Positions 33,290-42,727 are shown, counted from the first letter of the stretch. The stretch: DNA of 45,115 nucleotides from Pelagibacteraceae bacterium AG-430-P08 (GCA_003212925.1 QCOL01000009.1:1-45115), one strand, 5' to 3'. Program-made: numbers and translations. The notes: generated by a model from the sequence alone, not told the origin.

Positions 33290-34209
33290 ATTCAAAAAAA
33301 ATATATAAAAATTTTAATATCGATACTAGATATAAAAATTCGATTATATTAATTGGTAACTTCGATGGAGTCCATAAAGGACATCAAAAATTATTTTCAT
33401 TAGCTAAGAAATATAAAAAAAGATATTTAACAAAAATTGGTGTGTTAACTTTTGAACCGATGCCGAAGATGTTTTTTAATAAAAATCTAAATAATTTTAG
33501 GATATCTAGTTTGCAGCAAAAAATTGATAATCTCAAAGATCTTAATGTAGAATTTATAATTATAAAAAAATTTGATCGAAAATTCTCAAAAATAAAATCT
33601 ATATCTTTTATAAAAGAAATTTTGGGAAAAAAGTTAAAACCAAAATTTATTTTTGTTAGCAATAATTTTAGATTTGGGAATAAGAGAGAAGGTAACGTTA
33701 GACAATTAATTAAATTTGAGAGAATATTTGGTTATAAAGTAATCAAGCCTCAACCATTGTTAACCAATAAGAAAATAGCATCCTCATCATTGGTTAGAAA
33801 CCTTTTGCAAAAAGGAAAATTAGAAAAAGCTAATAAAATTCTGAATAGAAACTGGTCAATTGTAGGAAAGGTTCAAAGGGGAAGACAACTAGGAAAAAAA
33901 ATTGGTTTCCCAACCGCAAATATTGATATTAAAGATTATATTTTAGCCTGCCCAGGCGTATATGCAGTAAAAGTAAAATGGAATGGTAAAAATAATTATT
34001 TAAAAGGAGTTGCTAATTTAGGCTATCGACCAACATTTAATGGAAAAAAAATATTATTAGAGGTTCATATATTTAATTTTTCTGGAAATCTTTATAATAA
34101 GTATTTAACAGTAGAATTTAAAAAATTTATTAGAAAAGAAAAAAAATTTAAAAATGTTGAACTGCTTAGAAGACAAATTAAAACTGATTTATTGATAGCA
34201 AAAAAATAA
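33283..34209 (+). CDS. ribF: Bifunctional riboflavin kinase/FAD synthetase
   Basis: The N-terminal adenylyltransferase half begins 'ILIGNFDGVHKGHQKLF' (about 22-38), with the HxGH nucleotidyl motif as HKGH. It ends with 'SSSLVRNLLQKG', the equivalent of 'sST.iR..l..G'. The C-terminal flavokinase half starts 'GKVQRGRQLGKKIGFPTANI' (about 197-216), typical of riboflavin kinases. The enzyme makes FMN and FAD from riboflavin and ATP in the cytoplasm. The 308-residue length is normal. It overlaps the HAD gene and is one base from ileS. Confidence 0.96.
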   Translation: MVNSKKIYKNFNIDTRYKNSIILIGNFDGVHKGHQKLFSLAKKYKKRYLTKIGVLTFEPMPKMFFNKNLNNFRISSLQQKIDNLKDLNVEFIIIKKFDRKFSKIKSISFIKEILGKKLKPKFIFVSNNFRFGNKREGNVRQLIKFERIFGYKVIKPQPLLTNKKIASSSLVRNLLQKGKLEKANKILNRNWSIVGKVQRGRQLGKKIGFPTANIDIKDYILACPGVYAVKVKWNGKNNYLKGVANLGYRPTFNGKKILLEVHIFNFSGNLYNKYLTVEFKKFIRKEKKFKNVELLRRQIKTDLLIAKK

Positions 34210-34210
34210 A

Positions 34211-36940
34211 ATGAACAAATCACAAATTAATCTTCCTAAAACTGCTTTTTCGATGAAAGCAAATTTGCCAACAAGAGAACCAGAAATTTTGAAACTTTGG
34301 CAAAAAATAAATCTTTATGACGAATTAAGAAAATCGAGAAAAGGAGAGGAAAAATTTGTTCTTCACGATGGTCCTCCCTATGCGAATGGCAATATACACA
34401 TGGGAACTGCTTTAAATAAAATTTTAAAGGATATAATTGTGAGATTTCATCAGATGGATGGTAAAGACTCTGTCTATGTTCCAGGATGGGACTGTCATGG
34501 ATTACCAATAGAATGGAAAATTGAAGAGCAATACAAAAAAAATAAAAAAAACAAAAATGAAGTTCCAATCGTTGAGTTTAGAAAAGAGTGTAGGGCTTTT
34601 GCAGAAAAATGGATAGATATTCACAAAGATCAATTCAAAAGATTAGGAGTTGTGGGAGATTGGGATAATTACTATTCTACAATGAGCTTTGATGCTGAAG
34701 CTCAAATAGTAAGAGAATTAGGAAAATTTTTAAAAGAAGGAAGTTTATATAGAGGCTTTAAACCTGTTTTGTGGTCAACTGTTGAAAAAACAGCTTTAGC
34801 AGATGCTGAGGTTGAGTACCAAGATCATAAGTCAGATACAATATATGCATTTTTTCCAGTTAAATCATCAAACATTAAAGAATTAAACGATAGCGAAATA
34901 GTAATTTGGACAACTACCCCATGGACTATTCCAGCCAATAAAGCATTAGCTTACAATGAAAGCTTAGACTATTTATTAGTTGAAATAAATGATGATGGAG
35001 ATTTTAAAAATAAAAAAATTGTAATTGCAAACGCATTAATAGACTCAGTTGTAAAAGATACCAATATTCAAAGTTTCAAAAAATTAAAAAATTTTAAAGG
35101 TAAAGATTTAAAAGGGACAATATGTAATCACCCCTTTTTAAAACTTGGTTATGAATATGATATACCTATGTTAGAAGCACGTTTCGTTACTACAGAACAA
35201 GGTACCGGAATTGTTCATTGTGCGCCAAGCCACGGTCCTGACGATTTTAATTTGTGTATGAATAATGGAATTAAAACACTTGAAACAGTTGATGGTGATG
35301 GAAAATATACAAAAAATGTAGCACTTTTTGAAGGAATACATATTTTTAAATCTAATTCAATTGTCATTGAAAAATTAAAAGACCAAAAAAAATTATTATC
35401 AAGTGGTGAACTTGTTCACTCTTATCCTCATTCATGGAGGTCAAAAGCACCATTAGTTCACAGAGCAACTCCCCAATGGTTTATTTCTATGGATAGCCAT
35501 AAGCTTAGAAATAAAGCTTTAAAAGCGATTGATGAAACAACTTTCTATCCTAGCAAAGGAAAAGAAAGATTAAAATCGATGATTGAAACAAGACCTGATT
35601 GGTGTGTTTCAAGACAAAGAGTGTGGGGAGTTCCATTGCCTATTTTTATTAACAAGAAAACAAATAAAATTTTAGTCGATGATGAAGTTTTTGAAAATAT
35701 TGCAAAAATCTATGAAAAAGAAGGATCTGATTGTTGGTTTTCGGATGATCCGCAAAAATTTCTTGGAAAAAAATATAAAGCTGACGATTTTGAAAAGTTA
35801 AGCGATATCGTAGAGGTATGGTTTGATAGTGGATCTACACATTCATTTGTATTGGAAAAAAGAAAAGATTTAAAATGGCCTGCATCTATGTATCTTGAGG
35901 GCTCTGACCAACATAGGGGCTGGTTTCATTCTTCCCTTTTAGAGTCTTGCGGAACAAGAGATCGTGCGCCTTTTGAGTCTATTCTCTCCCATGGTTTTGT
36001 AGTTGATGGTAAAGGTTTAAAAATGTCAAAATCGTTAGGAAATGTAATTGCGCCTGAGGACATCCTAAAAAAATATGGAGCTGATATTCTTAGAATTTGG
36101 GTTGCTTCCTCAAATTATGCTGAGGATCTTCGGATAGACTATTCAATATTAGATCAACATGCTGAGTCTTATAGAAAAATAAGAAATACATTTAGATATT
36201 TGTTAGGAAATCTTAATGATAATTTTGAAGAAATAGATTTAGAAAAAATTAAAATTGAAGACTTGCCGGAATTGGAACAATTCATGCTTCATAAAATTTA
36301 CAATTTAAATTCTAAATTTAACAAGTATTTCAAAGATTATGATTTTCATAATTTGTATAAAGAATTATTAAATTTTTGCACTGTAGACTTATCTGCTTTT
36401 TATTTTGATATAAGAAAAGATACTTTGTACTGTGATCCAATAAATTCCGAAAAAAGAAAATCTACACTTATATTGTTAAATGTTATTCTTAATTCTTTAA
36501 TAAGATGGTTTGCACCAATCCTATCTTTTACAACTGAAGAAATTTACCAACTTATTTCAAAAAAGAACAAAAGTATTCATCTTGAAAAATTTTTAAATTT
36601 TCCTAAAAAATTTTTTAATTCTGGTCTTAATTTTAAATGGGAGAAATTAATCAAAATAAGAGATATATGTAATCTTAGTATTGAACAAAAACGAGCAAGT
36701 AAAGATATAGGATCTAGTTTAGAGGCAGCATTAGTTGTGAAATTAAATAATGAAGACCAAAAATTTCTCAAGAATATTGATTTATCAGAACTTTGTATAA
36801 CTTCTTCAGTAAAAATTGAGAATATTGATACAAATGAGATAATTGTAGAAACAAACAAAGCGTCAGGTGAAAAATGTCCAATATGCTGGAAAATTAGAAG
36901 CGCACCATGTGAAAGACCAAATTGTAAATTAAATGTTTAA
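34211..36940 (+). CDS. ileS: Isoleucyl-tRNA synthetase
   Basis: The 909-residue class Ia synthetase has 'PPYANGNIHMGTALNK' (about 55-70, the HIGH signature as HMGT), 'PGWDCHGLPIE', an editing domain (about 185-400) with 'VIWTTTPWTIPAN', 'WFDSGSTHSF', 'GSDQHRGWF' and KMSKS at about 604 ('GLKMSKSLGNV'). A C-terminal zinc module is compact: Cys889, Cys892, Cys900 and Cys905. It attaches Ile to tRNA-Ile. The bacterial type I form with the zinc tail fits. The last eight bases overlap lspA, as in other alphaproteobacteria. Confidence 0.98.
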   Translation: MNKSQINLPKTAFSMKANLPTREPEILKLWQKINLYDELRKSRKGEEKFVLHDGPPYANGNIHMGTALNKILKDIIVRFHQMDGKDSVYVPGWDCHGLPIEWKIEEQYKKNKKNKNEVPIVEFRKECRAFAEKWIDIHKDQFKRLGVVGDWDNYYSTMSFDAEAQIVRELGKFLKEGSLYRGFKPVLWSTVEKTALADAEVEYQDHKSDTIYAFFPVKSSNIKELNDSEIVIWTTTPWTIPANKALAYNESLDYLLVEINDDGDFKNKKIVIANALIDSVVKDTNIQSFKKLKNFKGKDLKGTICNHPFLKLGYEYDIPMLEARFVTTEQGTGIVHCAPSHGPDDFNLCMNNGIKTLETVDGDGKYTKNVALFEGIHIFKSNSIVIEKLKDQKKLLSSGELVHSYPHSWRSKAPLVHRATPQWFISMDSHKLRNKALKAIDETTFYPSKGKERLKSMIETRPDWCVSRQRVWGVPLPIFINKKTNKILVDDEVFENIAKIYEKEGSDCWFSDDPQKFLGKKYKADDFEKLSDIVEVWFDSGSTHSFVLEKRKDLKWPASMYLEGSDQHRGWFHSSLLESCGTRDRAPFESILSHGFVVDGKGLKMSKSLGNVIAPEDILKKYGADILRIWVASSNYAEDLRIDYSILDQHAESYRKIRNTFRYLLGNLNDNFEEIDLEKIKIEDLPELEQFMLHKIYNLNSKFNKYFKDYDFHNLYKELLNFCTVDLSAFYFDIRKDTLYCDPINSEKRKSTLILLNVILNSLIRWFAPILSFTTEEIYQLISKKNKSIHLEKFLNFPKKFFNSGLNFKWEKLIKIRDICNLSIEQKRASKDIGSSLEAALVVKLNNEDQKFLKNIDLSELCITSSVKIENIDTNEIIVETNKASGEKCPICWKIRSAPCERPNCKLNV

Positions 36941-37424
36941 AAAACATTTAGTAAATTTTTCTATAATTATTTTTATTTTTTTAATCGATCGTATAAGTAA
37001 ATTTTTGATCATTGGTTCTCCAGAAACTTATGAACAACATGGGATTAGTGTTACCTCTTTTTTAAATTTTAATTTGATTTGGAATGAAGGTATCGCTTTT
37101 GGTTTATTTTCTTTTGACGAAAAATTATACTATAATTTATTAACAATCTTTATAATTTTGGTCACAACAGTCATTATTTGGTTAATGTTTAAATCACAAG
37201 GATTTGAAAAATTCAGTTTTATCATGATTATAGGAGGCTCATTCGGAAATATTTTTGATAGAATTTTTTATTCTGCAGTACCTGATTTTATTGATATCCA
37301 CATTAACAATTTTCATTGGTTTATATTTAATGTTGCTGATATATTTATCACACTAGGTATATTATGTTTAATTAGTATTGAAATTTTGGGTAAAAAAAAA
37401 TTTAAAAATGAAAATTATAAATAA
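36933..37424 (+). CDS. lspA: Lipoprotein signal peptidase (signal peptidase II)
   Basis: The 163-residue protein has four membrane helices and the two conserved catalytic Asp: Asp109 in 'GNIFDRI' and Asp136 in 'FNVADIFITLG'. 'LIWNEGIAFGLFS' and 'DFIDIHI' are the other conserved blocks. It cleaves signal peptides of diacylated prolipoproteins at the periplasmic face. At least three lipoprotein substrates with clear lipoboxes are encoded in the same window (1449, 14637, 37408). Its start overlaps ileS and its end overlaps the next lipoprotein gene by 17 bases. Confidence 0.97.
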   Translation: MFKKHLVNFSIIIFIFLIDRISKFLIIGSPETYEQHGISVTSFLNFNLIWNEGIAFGLFSFDEKLYYNLLTIFIILVTTVIIWLMFKSQGFEKFSFIMIIGGSFGNIFDRIFYSAVPDFIDIHINNFHWFIFNVADIFITLGILCLISIEILGKKKFKNENYK

Positions 37425-37725
37425 TATTTTAAAAATTTTAATAGTTAGTTTATTGTTGTTCTCATGCTCAGGTGGCTTGGAAGGATTTAAATTTAAAAGA
37501 AAATCCACATCCGGAGATGAGTTTTTGATTGAAAAAAAAGACCCCTTAGTTTTACCTCCGGACTTTTCTAAATTACCAAATCCAGAAGAGGATATCCAAG
37601 AAACTGAGAAAGAAGAGTCTCAAATTGAGATAGTTTTTAAAAATGATAATACTGAAAATGAAAACACCAACACATCTAGCACTGGTTTAGAAAAAAGTAT
37701 ATTAAAGAAAATACAAAAACAATAA
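37408..37725 (+). CDS. BamF-like lipoprotein (DUF3035)
   Basis: From the ATG at 37408 the product has 105 residues with a lipobox at Cys20 ('LFSC'). After the signal, 'GDEFLIEKKDPLVLPPDFSK' (about 41-60) matches the DUF3035/BamF consensus 'PDEF.V..r.PLv.PPdf.l'. BamF is an alphaproteobacterial lipoprotein of the BAM outer-membrane protein assembly complex. The C-terminal half is an acidic, Asn/Glu-rich low-complexity tail. The position after lspA is the same as in other alphaproteobacteria. An upstream ATG at 37378 would run deeper into lspA and spoil the signal peptide. Confidence 0.78.
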   Translation: MKIINNILKILIVSLLLFSCSGGLEGFKFKRKSTSGDEFLIEKKDPLVLPPDFSKLPNPEEDIQETEKEESQIEIVFKNDNTENENTNTSSTGLEKSILKKIQKQ

Positions 37726-38882
37726 TGTTAACTAATTTTGTTTCTTTTAAAGGTTTTAAAAAAAAAAAGAAAAATAAAAGTTTACAAAAATATCTTAAAG
37801 AACTTATTAATTCTAAAGATGAACTAATTATTTCTTTAACTAACAAATATAAATACAGTTATACAAAAAATTTTTTAATAAAATTTAAAAAATATAAATT
37901 TATAAGAATATTTGGAATGGGTGGTTCATCGCTGGGAGCACATGGAATTTATGATTTTTTAAAACACAAAATTAAAAAGGATTTTTTTTTTATATCCAAC
38001 TTGAAACATAGAGGATTTTACCCGAAAAAAAAGTATCTAAATTTAATAATTTCTAAGTCTGGGAACACATTAGAAACAATTGTTAATTCAAACATATATA
38101 TAAATAAAAAAGAAAAAAATATTTTTATTACAGAAAATAAAAAAAGTATTTTAAAAGATATTGGCTTAAAGCTTAAAAATGAAATTATAAATCATAACGA
38201 TTACATAGGTGGAAGATATTCGGTTCTATCTGAAGTAGGAATGTTGCCAGCAGAATTAATGGGATTGAATGTTAAAAAATTTAAGCAGTTAAATAATTTA
38301 ATAAAGAATAAATTTTTTTTTGACTCTATTATAAGTAATGTTGCAAATATTTTAGAATTAATAAGGCTTAAAAAAACTAATTCTGTAATTTTAAATTATG
38401 ATGAAACTGCAGATAATTTACTAAAATGGTACCAACAACTTGTAGCAGAAAGTTTGGGAAAAAAGGGACATGGGGTCTTTCCAGTAATTTCTACAATGCC
38501 AAAAGATAATCATAGTTTAATGCAATTATACTTAGAAGGACAAAAAAATAATTTTTATACTTTTTTTTATTCTCAAGAAAAGCTTGATGCAAAGATAAAT
38601 TCTAAATTAATTCCTGAGGGTTTTAAATTTATAAGAAAAAAGAAATTAAGCAATATTTTGTCATCGCAAATTATTGCAACTCAAAATGTCTTCAAAAAAA
38701 AGAAGATACCTTTCAGAAGTTTCTTAATTAAAACTAAAAGTGAAGAAGCACTAGGAGAGTTGTTTTCTTTTTTTATTATTGAAACAATTTTGATTGCAAA
38801 AGCTTTAAAGATAAATCCTTATGACCAACCAGCTGTTGAACTGATTAAAAAAGAAACTAAAAAAATTCTATTAAGATCTTAA
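37725..38882 (+). CDS. pgi: Compact glucose-6-phosphate isomerase
   Basis: This 385-residue protein is much shorter than the usual 445-550 residues. The family core is intact: 'GMGGSSLGAHG' (64-74), 'SKSGNTLET' (110-118, sugar-phosphate loop), 'GGRYSVLS' (162-169), catalytic Glu242 in 'LVAESLGKKG', His263 in 'NHSLMQL' and Lys375 in 'YDQPAVELIKK'. It interconverts glucose-6-phosphate and fructose-6-phosphate. The missing length is mostly at the N-terminus. Its first base is the last base of the bamF-like stop codon (TAATG), so it belongs to the same operon. The last four bases overlap rsmD at a TTAA palindrome. Confidence 0.93.
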   Translation: MLTNFVSFKGFKKKKKNKSLQKYLKELINSKDELIISLTNKYKYSYTKNFLIKFKKYKFIRIFGMGGSSLGAHGIYDFLKHKIKKDFFFISNLKHRGFYPKKKYLNLIISKSGNTLETIVNSNIYINKKEKNIFITENKKSILKDIGLKLKNEIINHNDYIGGRYSVLSEVGMLPAELMGLNVKKFKQLNNLIKNKFFFDSIISNVANILELIRLKKTNSVILNYDETADNLLKWYQQLVAESLGKKGHGVFPVISTMPKDNHSLMQLYLEGQKNNFYTFFYSQEKLDAKINSKLIPEGFKFIRKKKLSNILSSQIIATQNVFKKKKIPFRSFLIKTKSEEALGELFSFFIIETILIAKALKINPYDQPAVELIKKETKKILLRS

Positions 38883-39439
38883 TTTAAAAAATAAACTTTT
38901 GAAATTCCATAATTTCTTACATCTAAAACTTTTAATTTTTTGCTTATCTCCAATTTATCTTTTTTATGTCTATGAATTATGATTAACCCATTATCTTTGA
39001 GAATTTTTTTTTGAATAATTTTTTCAATCAATTTATTTGTTCTCAATTCCTTATACGGTGGATCTAAAAAGATAATATCAAATTTTTTACTTATTTCTTT
39101 GTTCGACTCAAAGAATTCAAAACAATCAAATTTAAAAATTTTAAAATTTTTATTATCTTTAAAAAAATTAAGATTTTTTTCCAACACCTTGATTGCTTCA
39201 ATATAATTTTCAAAAAAGTAAACGTTTTTTGATCCTCTCGAAAGACACTCTAATCCAAAAGAACCTGTGCCGGAAAATAAATCTAAAATTGAGGAATTTT
39301 CCAATTTTTTTTTAACTATATTTGAATGATCTAATAAATTGAATATTGAGACTTTAACTAAGTCTTTTAATGGTCTTGTCTTTTTATCATTTGGTAGAAA
39401 TAACTTTTTTCCTTTTAATTTCCCAGAAATAATTCTCAT
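38879..39439 (-). CDS. rsmD: 16S rRNA (guanine-966-N2) methyltransferase
   Basis: The 186 residues begin 'MRIISGKLKGKKL', the RsmD N-terminal block, then 'TRPLKDLVKVSIFNLL'. The SAM-binding 'LDLFSGTGSFGLE' (about 49-61) and the catalytic 'DPPYKE' (about 127-132) follow. It methylates 16S rRNA in the assembled 30S subunit. The ATG at 39439 overlaps the purD stop codon (TGATG), and a GTG one codon upstream is less likely. Confidence 0.95.
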   Translation of the reverse strand: MRIISGKLKGKKLFLPNDKKTRPLKDLVKVSIFNLLDHSNIVKKKLENSSILDLFSGTGSFGLECLSRGSKNVYFFENYIEAIKVLEKNLNFFKDNKNFKIFKFDCFEFFESNKEISKKFDIIFLDPPYKELRTNKLIEKIIQKKILKDNGLIIIHRHKKDKLEISKKLKVLDVRNYGISKVYFLN

Positions 39440-40701
39440 CACTCAAAAATTTTAAAACCAATGTCTTTTCTGAAATATCCATTTTCCCAATTCAAATCAT
39501 TTATTGAATCGATTAATTCATCTCTACTTTGTTTTAAATTTTTAGACTTAATTACAAAATTTAAAACCCTACCTCCATTAGAGTAAATCTTAGAATTTTT
39601 TAATTTTGTACCTGCATGAAAAATATAATTGTTATTTTTAGGTTCAATTTTTTCTAGTTTTTTTATTTCAACATTGTTTTGAAATTTGTCAGGGTAACCT
39701 TTAGAACACAAAACAATGCAAATACTTTTTTCTTCAAACCATTCTAAATTCATAGATCCTAATTTTTTGTTGATAGTAGCATCGATGATTTCTAAAAAAT
39801 CTGTTTTTAATCGTGGTAAAATCGTTTGGCATTCTGGATCACCCATTCTTACATTATATTCAATTAAAAAAGGTTCACCTTTCACAATCATTAATCCAGC
39901 ATATAAAAAACCCACAAATTTTGTTTCTAAATTTTTTAACCCTTTCAGCGTTGGTTCAATTATTTTTTCTAATATTTTTTTATCTAAAGTTTCATTTTCA
40001 AGACGAGAAGGTGAATAAGCACCCATTCCACCAGTATTTTTACCCTTATCACCTTCGAGAACTCTTTTGTGATCTTGTGCGGTACCAAATTTTTTATAGC
40101 TTGTTCCATCTGAAATTATAAAAAAACTCATCTCTTCACCTTCTAAAAATTCTTCAATTAATATTTCATTAGCTTCACCAAATTTACCATCAAATATTTC
40201 TATTATCGCATCTTTGGAACTTTCTAAGTTTTCGCAAATATAAACACCTTTGCCTGAGGCTAAACCATCTGCTTTTACGACAACAGGAAACTTGCATTTT
40301 TTTAAAAAAGACAAACTTTTCTCAATATTGTTAAAAACTCCAAAATTTGCTGTTGGAATTTTATATTTTTTACATAGATTTTTAGTAAATATTTTTGAGC
40401 CCTCTAGTTGTGAAGCAGTTTTATTAGGACCAAAGACTTTAATTTTATTATTTTCCAAAAAATCTACAATCCCATCGACAAGGGGTTTTTCAGGTCCAAC
40501 AACAACAATATCTATAGCAAGTTTTTGGATTAATTTTTTTAATTGCTCAAAATTAGTAAGATCAATTTCTATATTTTTTGCAATAAAGCTTGTTCCAGCG
40601 TTTCCAGGAAAACAGTAAATATTTTTAATTTTTTGTGATTTTTTAAGCGAAATACAAATAGCATGTTCTCGTCCTCCACTTCCAATTATTCCAACATTCA
40701 T
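39439..40701 (-). CDS. purD: Phosphoribosylamine-glycine ligase (GAR synthetase)
   Basis: At 420 residues it has the standard length. The N-terminus 'MNVGIIGSGGREHAI' is diagnostic, 'FPGNAGT' follows, the ATP-grasp domain contains 'VKADGLASGKGVYI' and 'IEEFLEGEEMSFF', and 'GGMGAYSP' and 'NVRMGDPECQ' are the usual substrate-site blocks. It catalyses the second step of de novo purine synthesis. It is co-transcribed with rsmD (TGATG) and divergent from DUF2093 across only 21 bases. It complements the purine salvage pair at 12.6-14.5 kb in the same window. Confidence 0.98.
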   Translation of the reverse strand: MNVGIIGSGGREHAICISLKKSQKIKNIYCFPGNAGTSFIAKNIEIDLTNFEQLKKLIQKLAIDIVVVGPEKPLVDGIVDFLENNKIKVFGPNKTASQLEGSKIFTKNLCKKYKIPTANFGVFNNIEKSLSFLKKCKFPVVVKADGLASGKGVYICENLESSKDAIIEIFDGKFGEANEILIEEFLEGEEMSFFIISDGTSYKKFGTAQDHKRVLEGDKGKNTGGMGAYSPSRLENETLDKKILEKIIEPTLKGLKNLETKFVGFLYAGLMIVKGEPFLIEYNVRMGDPECQTILPRLKTDFLEIIDATINKKLGSMNLEWFEEKSICIVLCSKGYPDKFQNNVEIKKLEKIEPKNNNYIFHAGTKLKNSKIYSNGGRVLNFVIKSKNLKQSRDELIDSINDLNWENGYFRKDIGFKIFE

Positions 40702-40722
40702 ATAAACATATATAAACTAAAA

Positions 40723-40917
40723 ATGTATAAAAAATTAGCGAAAATAAAATATTTACGTAATAATTTTAAGATTATAGAAAACGGAGATCATGTATTATGT
40801 GCAGTTTCCGGTAAAAAAATTTCTCTAGAAAATTTAAATTATTGGAATGTAGATGCACAAGAGGCATATTATTCATATAAAGAAGCTCATTTGAAAAGAG
40901 AGGAAAATAAAAGTTAA
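40723..40917 (+). CDS. DUF2093 family small protein
   Basis: From the ATG at 40723 the product has 64 residues. 'AKIKYLRNNFKIIENGDHVL' (about 5-24), 'CAVSGKKISLENLNYWNV' and 'QEAYYSYKEA' match the alphaproteobacterial DUF2093, whose consensus has a CAvTG.pI...L.YW....QEAY layout. Function unknown; it is probably cytoplasmic. The position next to the LPS gene block msbA-waaA-lpxK recurs in the class. The earlier ATG at 40663 would overlap the divergent purD. The last base is directly adjacent to the stop codon of the convergent acyltransferase gene. Confidence 0.85.
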   Translation: MYKKLAKIKYLRNNFKIIENGDHVLCAVSGKKISLENLNYWNVDAQEAYYSYKEAHLKREENKS

Positions 40918-41784
40918 TTAAATTTTCCATCTATCATGGGTCCATATCCATTGTTCCGGATTAGACATAATCATTTTTTCCAAAATTTTATTAAGTTTAA
41001 ATGTTATGTTACTAACAGAGTCATCTTTTAGAAACTTGATAGTATTAGAGATTCTTACTTTGAAAGTATCATCGCTTAACCTCTCTATGTAAATCGGTAC
41101 AACAGAGGCATCAAATTTCCTAATAAATTGAGCTGGAATTGTGGTTGTCAAGGCTTCCTTTCCAAAAAAATCTGATTTAATCCCCTCTGAAACTCTTTGA
41201 TCAATCATTAATGCAACAGAGGTCCCATTTTTAAATTCTTTAAGCAATTCCTTTGTTCCTGAAATTCCCTTTTTAATTTGTTTTTTACAAATATATTTTT
41301 TTCTAATTCTTTCCATTATTGGATTTAGGAATTTGTTATTTAAAGGCCTATATATTGCAGCCAAATTAATATTAGATTTTTCTAAATGCATTGCCATTAA
41401 TTCAAAGTTACTGAAATGACCAGATATAAATATTACAGGCTTATTTTCTAATTTAATTTTTTCCAGCTCTTCTTGGTTTTCAACAACTATTTTTTTTGAA
41501 TATTTTGGGTCTGTTCTGAAATTTTTTATAAACATATATTCTGAGAAAATTTTTCCATAGTTTTCCCACATCATATCGATAATTTTATTTTTTTCAGTTT
41601 TTGATATATTTGGTAAAACTGTGGATAAATTATTATATGATATTTTTTTAGTTCTAAATAATGGACCAATTATTCTAAAAATAAAACTCGAAATAAATAA
41701 AGAAACTTTTAATCCCAATATTTTAAATATCAGTAATAAAAAAATGATAAATATAAATTCAATAAAATATTTAACTTTTTTCAT
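40918..41784 (-). CDS. Lipid A late acyltransferase (LpxL/LpxM/HtrB-like)
   Basis: The 288-residue protein has an N-terminal membrane helix region (about 5-40) and the acyltransferase signature 'FISGHFSNFELMAMHLE' (about 118-134), in which His and Glu form the HX4E site. 'IYRPLNN' and 'ALMIDQRVSEGIKSDFFGKE' are further family blocks, as is the final 'PEQWIWTHDRWK'. It adds a secondary acyl chain to Kdo2-lipid A or its precursor at the inner membrane. It overlaps lpxK by 14 bases and is the last gene of the msbA-waaA-lpxK operon. LpxL versus LpxM cannot be decided. Confidence 0.93.
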   Translation of the reverse strand: MKKVKYFIEFIFIIFLLLIFKILGLKVSLFISSFIFRIIGPLFRTKKISYNNLSTVLPNISKTEKNKIIDMMWENYGKIFSEYMFIKNFRTDPKYSKKIVVENQEELEKIKLENKPVIFISGHFSNFELMAMHLEKSNINLAAIYRPLNNKFLNPIMERIRKKYICKKQIKKGISGTKELLKEFKNGTSVALMIDQRVSEGIKSDFFGKEALTTTIPAQFIRKFDASVVPIYIERLSDDTFKVRISNTIKFLKDDSVSNITFKLNKILEKMIMSNPEQWIWTHDRWKI

Positions 41785-42727
41785 TAATTATAGATTCAAT
41801 AAATTTAATAAGTTTATCTTCTTCAGAAATCTCTAATTCTATATCTACAAAATCAATTTTTTTTCTCAAGTAATTAGGAACTTTAATATAATCTTTTTCT
41901 GTAGTAATGATTCTCATATTTTTTTTTTCAGCAATTTCAGTAATTCTAAGAATATCTTTATCTTTATAATTATAATGATCTGTAAAAATTTTTTCTTCGA
42001 TTATATTAAAATCATTTTTTATTAAAATTTCTTTAAAACTTTTTGAATTACCAATCCCTGAAAAAATTAGATATTGATCTGATTTTTTAAATTTTTCAAT
42101 ATTTTTTATTTTTACATATGTATGGAAAATCTGAATTTTTGGATTTATGTTTTTAATTTTTGATATAATTTCATTTAAATCTACATTTTTGTCTATATTC
42201 TTAAAGATTACACAATCATATTTTCTTAAGCTATTTATTTCCTCTCTTAAAGGCCCTGCAGGTATTAAAAAACCATTTCCAATTAAGTTCTTACTGTCAA
42301 AACAAACAAACTTTAAATTATAATCAATTGTTTTATCTTGCAAACCATCATCAAAAATTATTAATTTATAATTTTTTTTTAAAGCTTGTTTCATAATTTC
42401 TTTTCTGTTTTTTGATGAGATAACTTGTGATTTATTTTTTAGTAATAAGTATTCATCTTGTTGATTTGAATAATATTTTTTTCCGTTAACAATGTTATAA
42501 TTCTTATCTTTAAGTAATTGATATAGTTTTAATGTAGTAGGTGTTTTTCCTGTGCCCCCTAGATATATATTTCCAACACAAATAGATTTAATTTTATTAA
42601 ATTTTTTTTTTGGGTATAAATTAGTAATAAAAATGTTTATTTTTATGAGTATAGTTAAAGGCAAAAGTAAGTAAGCTAAATAATTTGGTTTTTTCAAATC
42701 CCAAAATTTAGGTTTTTTTAAATTCAT
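41771..42727 (-). CDS. lpxK: Tetraacyldisaccharide 4'-kinase
   Basis: This 318-residue lipid A kinase has an N-terminal membrane helix and a Walker A motif in 'GNIYLGGTGKTPTTL' (about 53-67). 'IFDDGLQDKTIDYN' matches the conserved 'iDDGlQh..l..D' and 'PAGPLREE' the family block. It phosphorylates the 4' position of the lipid A disaccharide. The 'H' of DGLQH is D here. It lies 12 bases after waaA and overlaps the late acyltransferase gene. Confidence 0.94.
   Translation of the reverse strand: MNLKKPKFWDLKKPNYLAYLLLPLTILIKINIFITNLYPKKKFNKIKSICVGNIYLGGTGKTPTTLKLYQLLKDKNYNIVNGKKYYSNQQDEYLLLKNKSQVISSKNRKEIMKQALKKNYKLIIFDDGLQDKTIDYNLKFVCFDSKNLIGNGFLIPAGPLREEINSLRKYDCVIFKNIDKNVDLNEIISKIKNINPKIQIFHTYVKIKNIEKFKKSDQYLIFSGIGNSKSFKEILIKNDFNIIEEKIFTDHYNYKDKDILRITEIAEKKNMRIITTEKDYIKVPNYLRKKIDFVDIELEISEEDKLIKFIESIINEKS

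Noticed and set aside
39716-40618. Several 100-122 residue frames on the plus strand within purD
   Set aside because: purD motifs are complete on the minus strand, and these frames have no recognisable motif, signal or start context.
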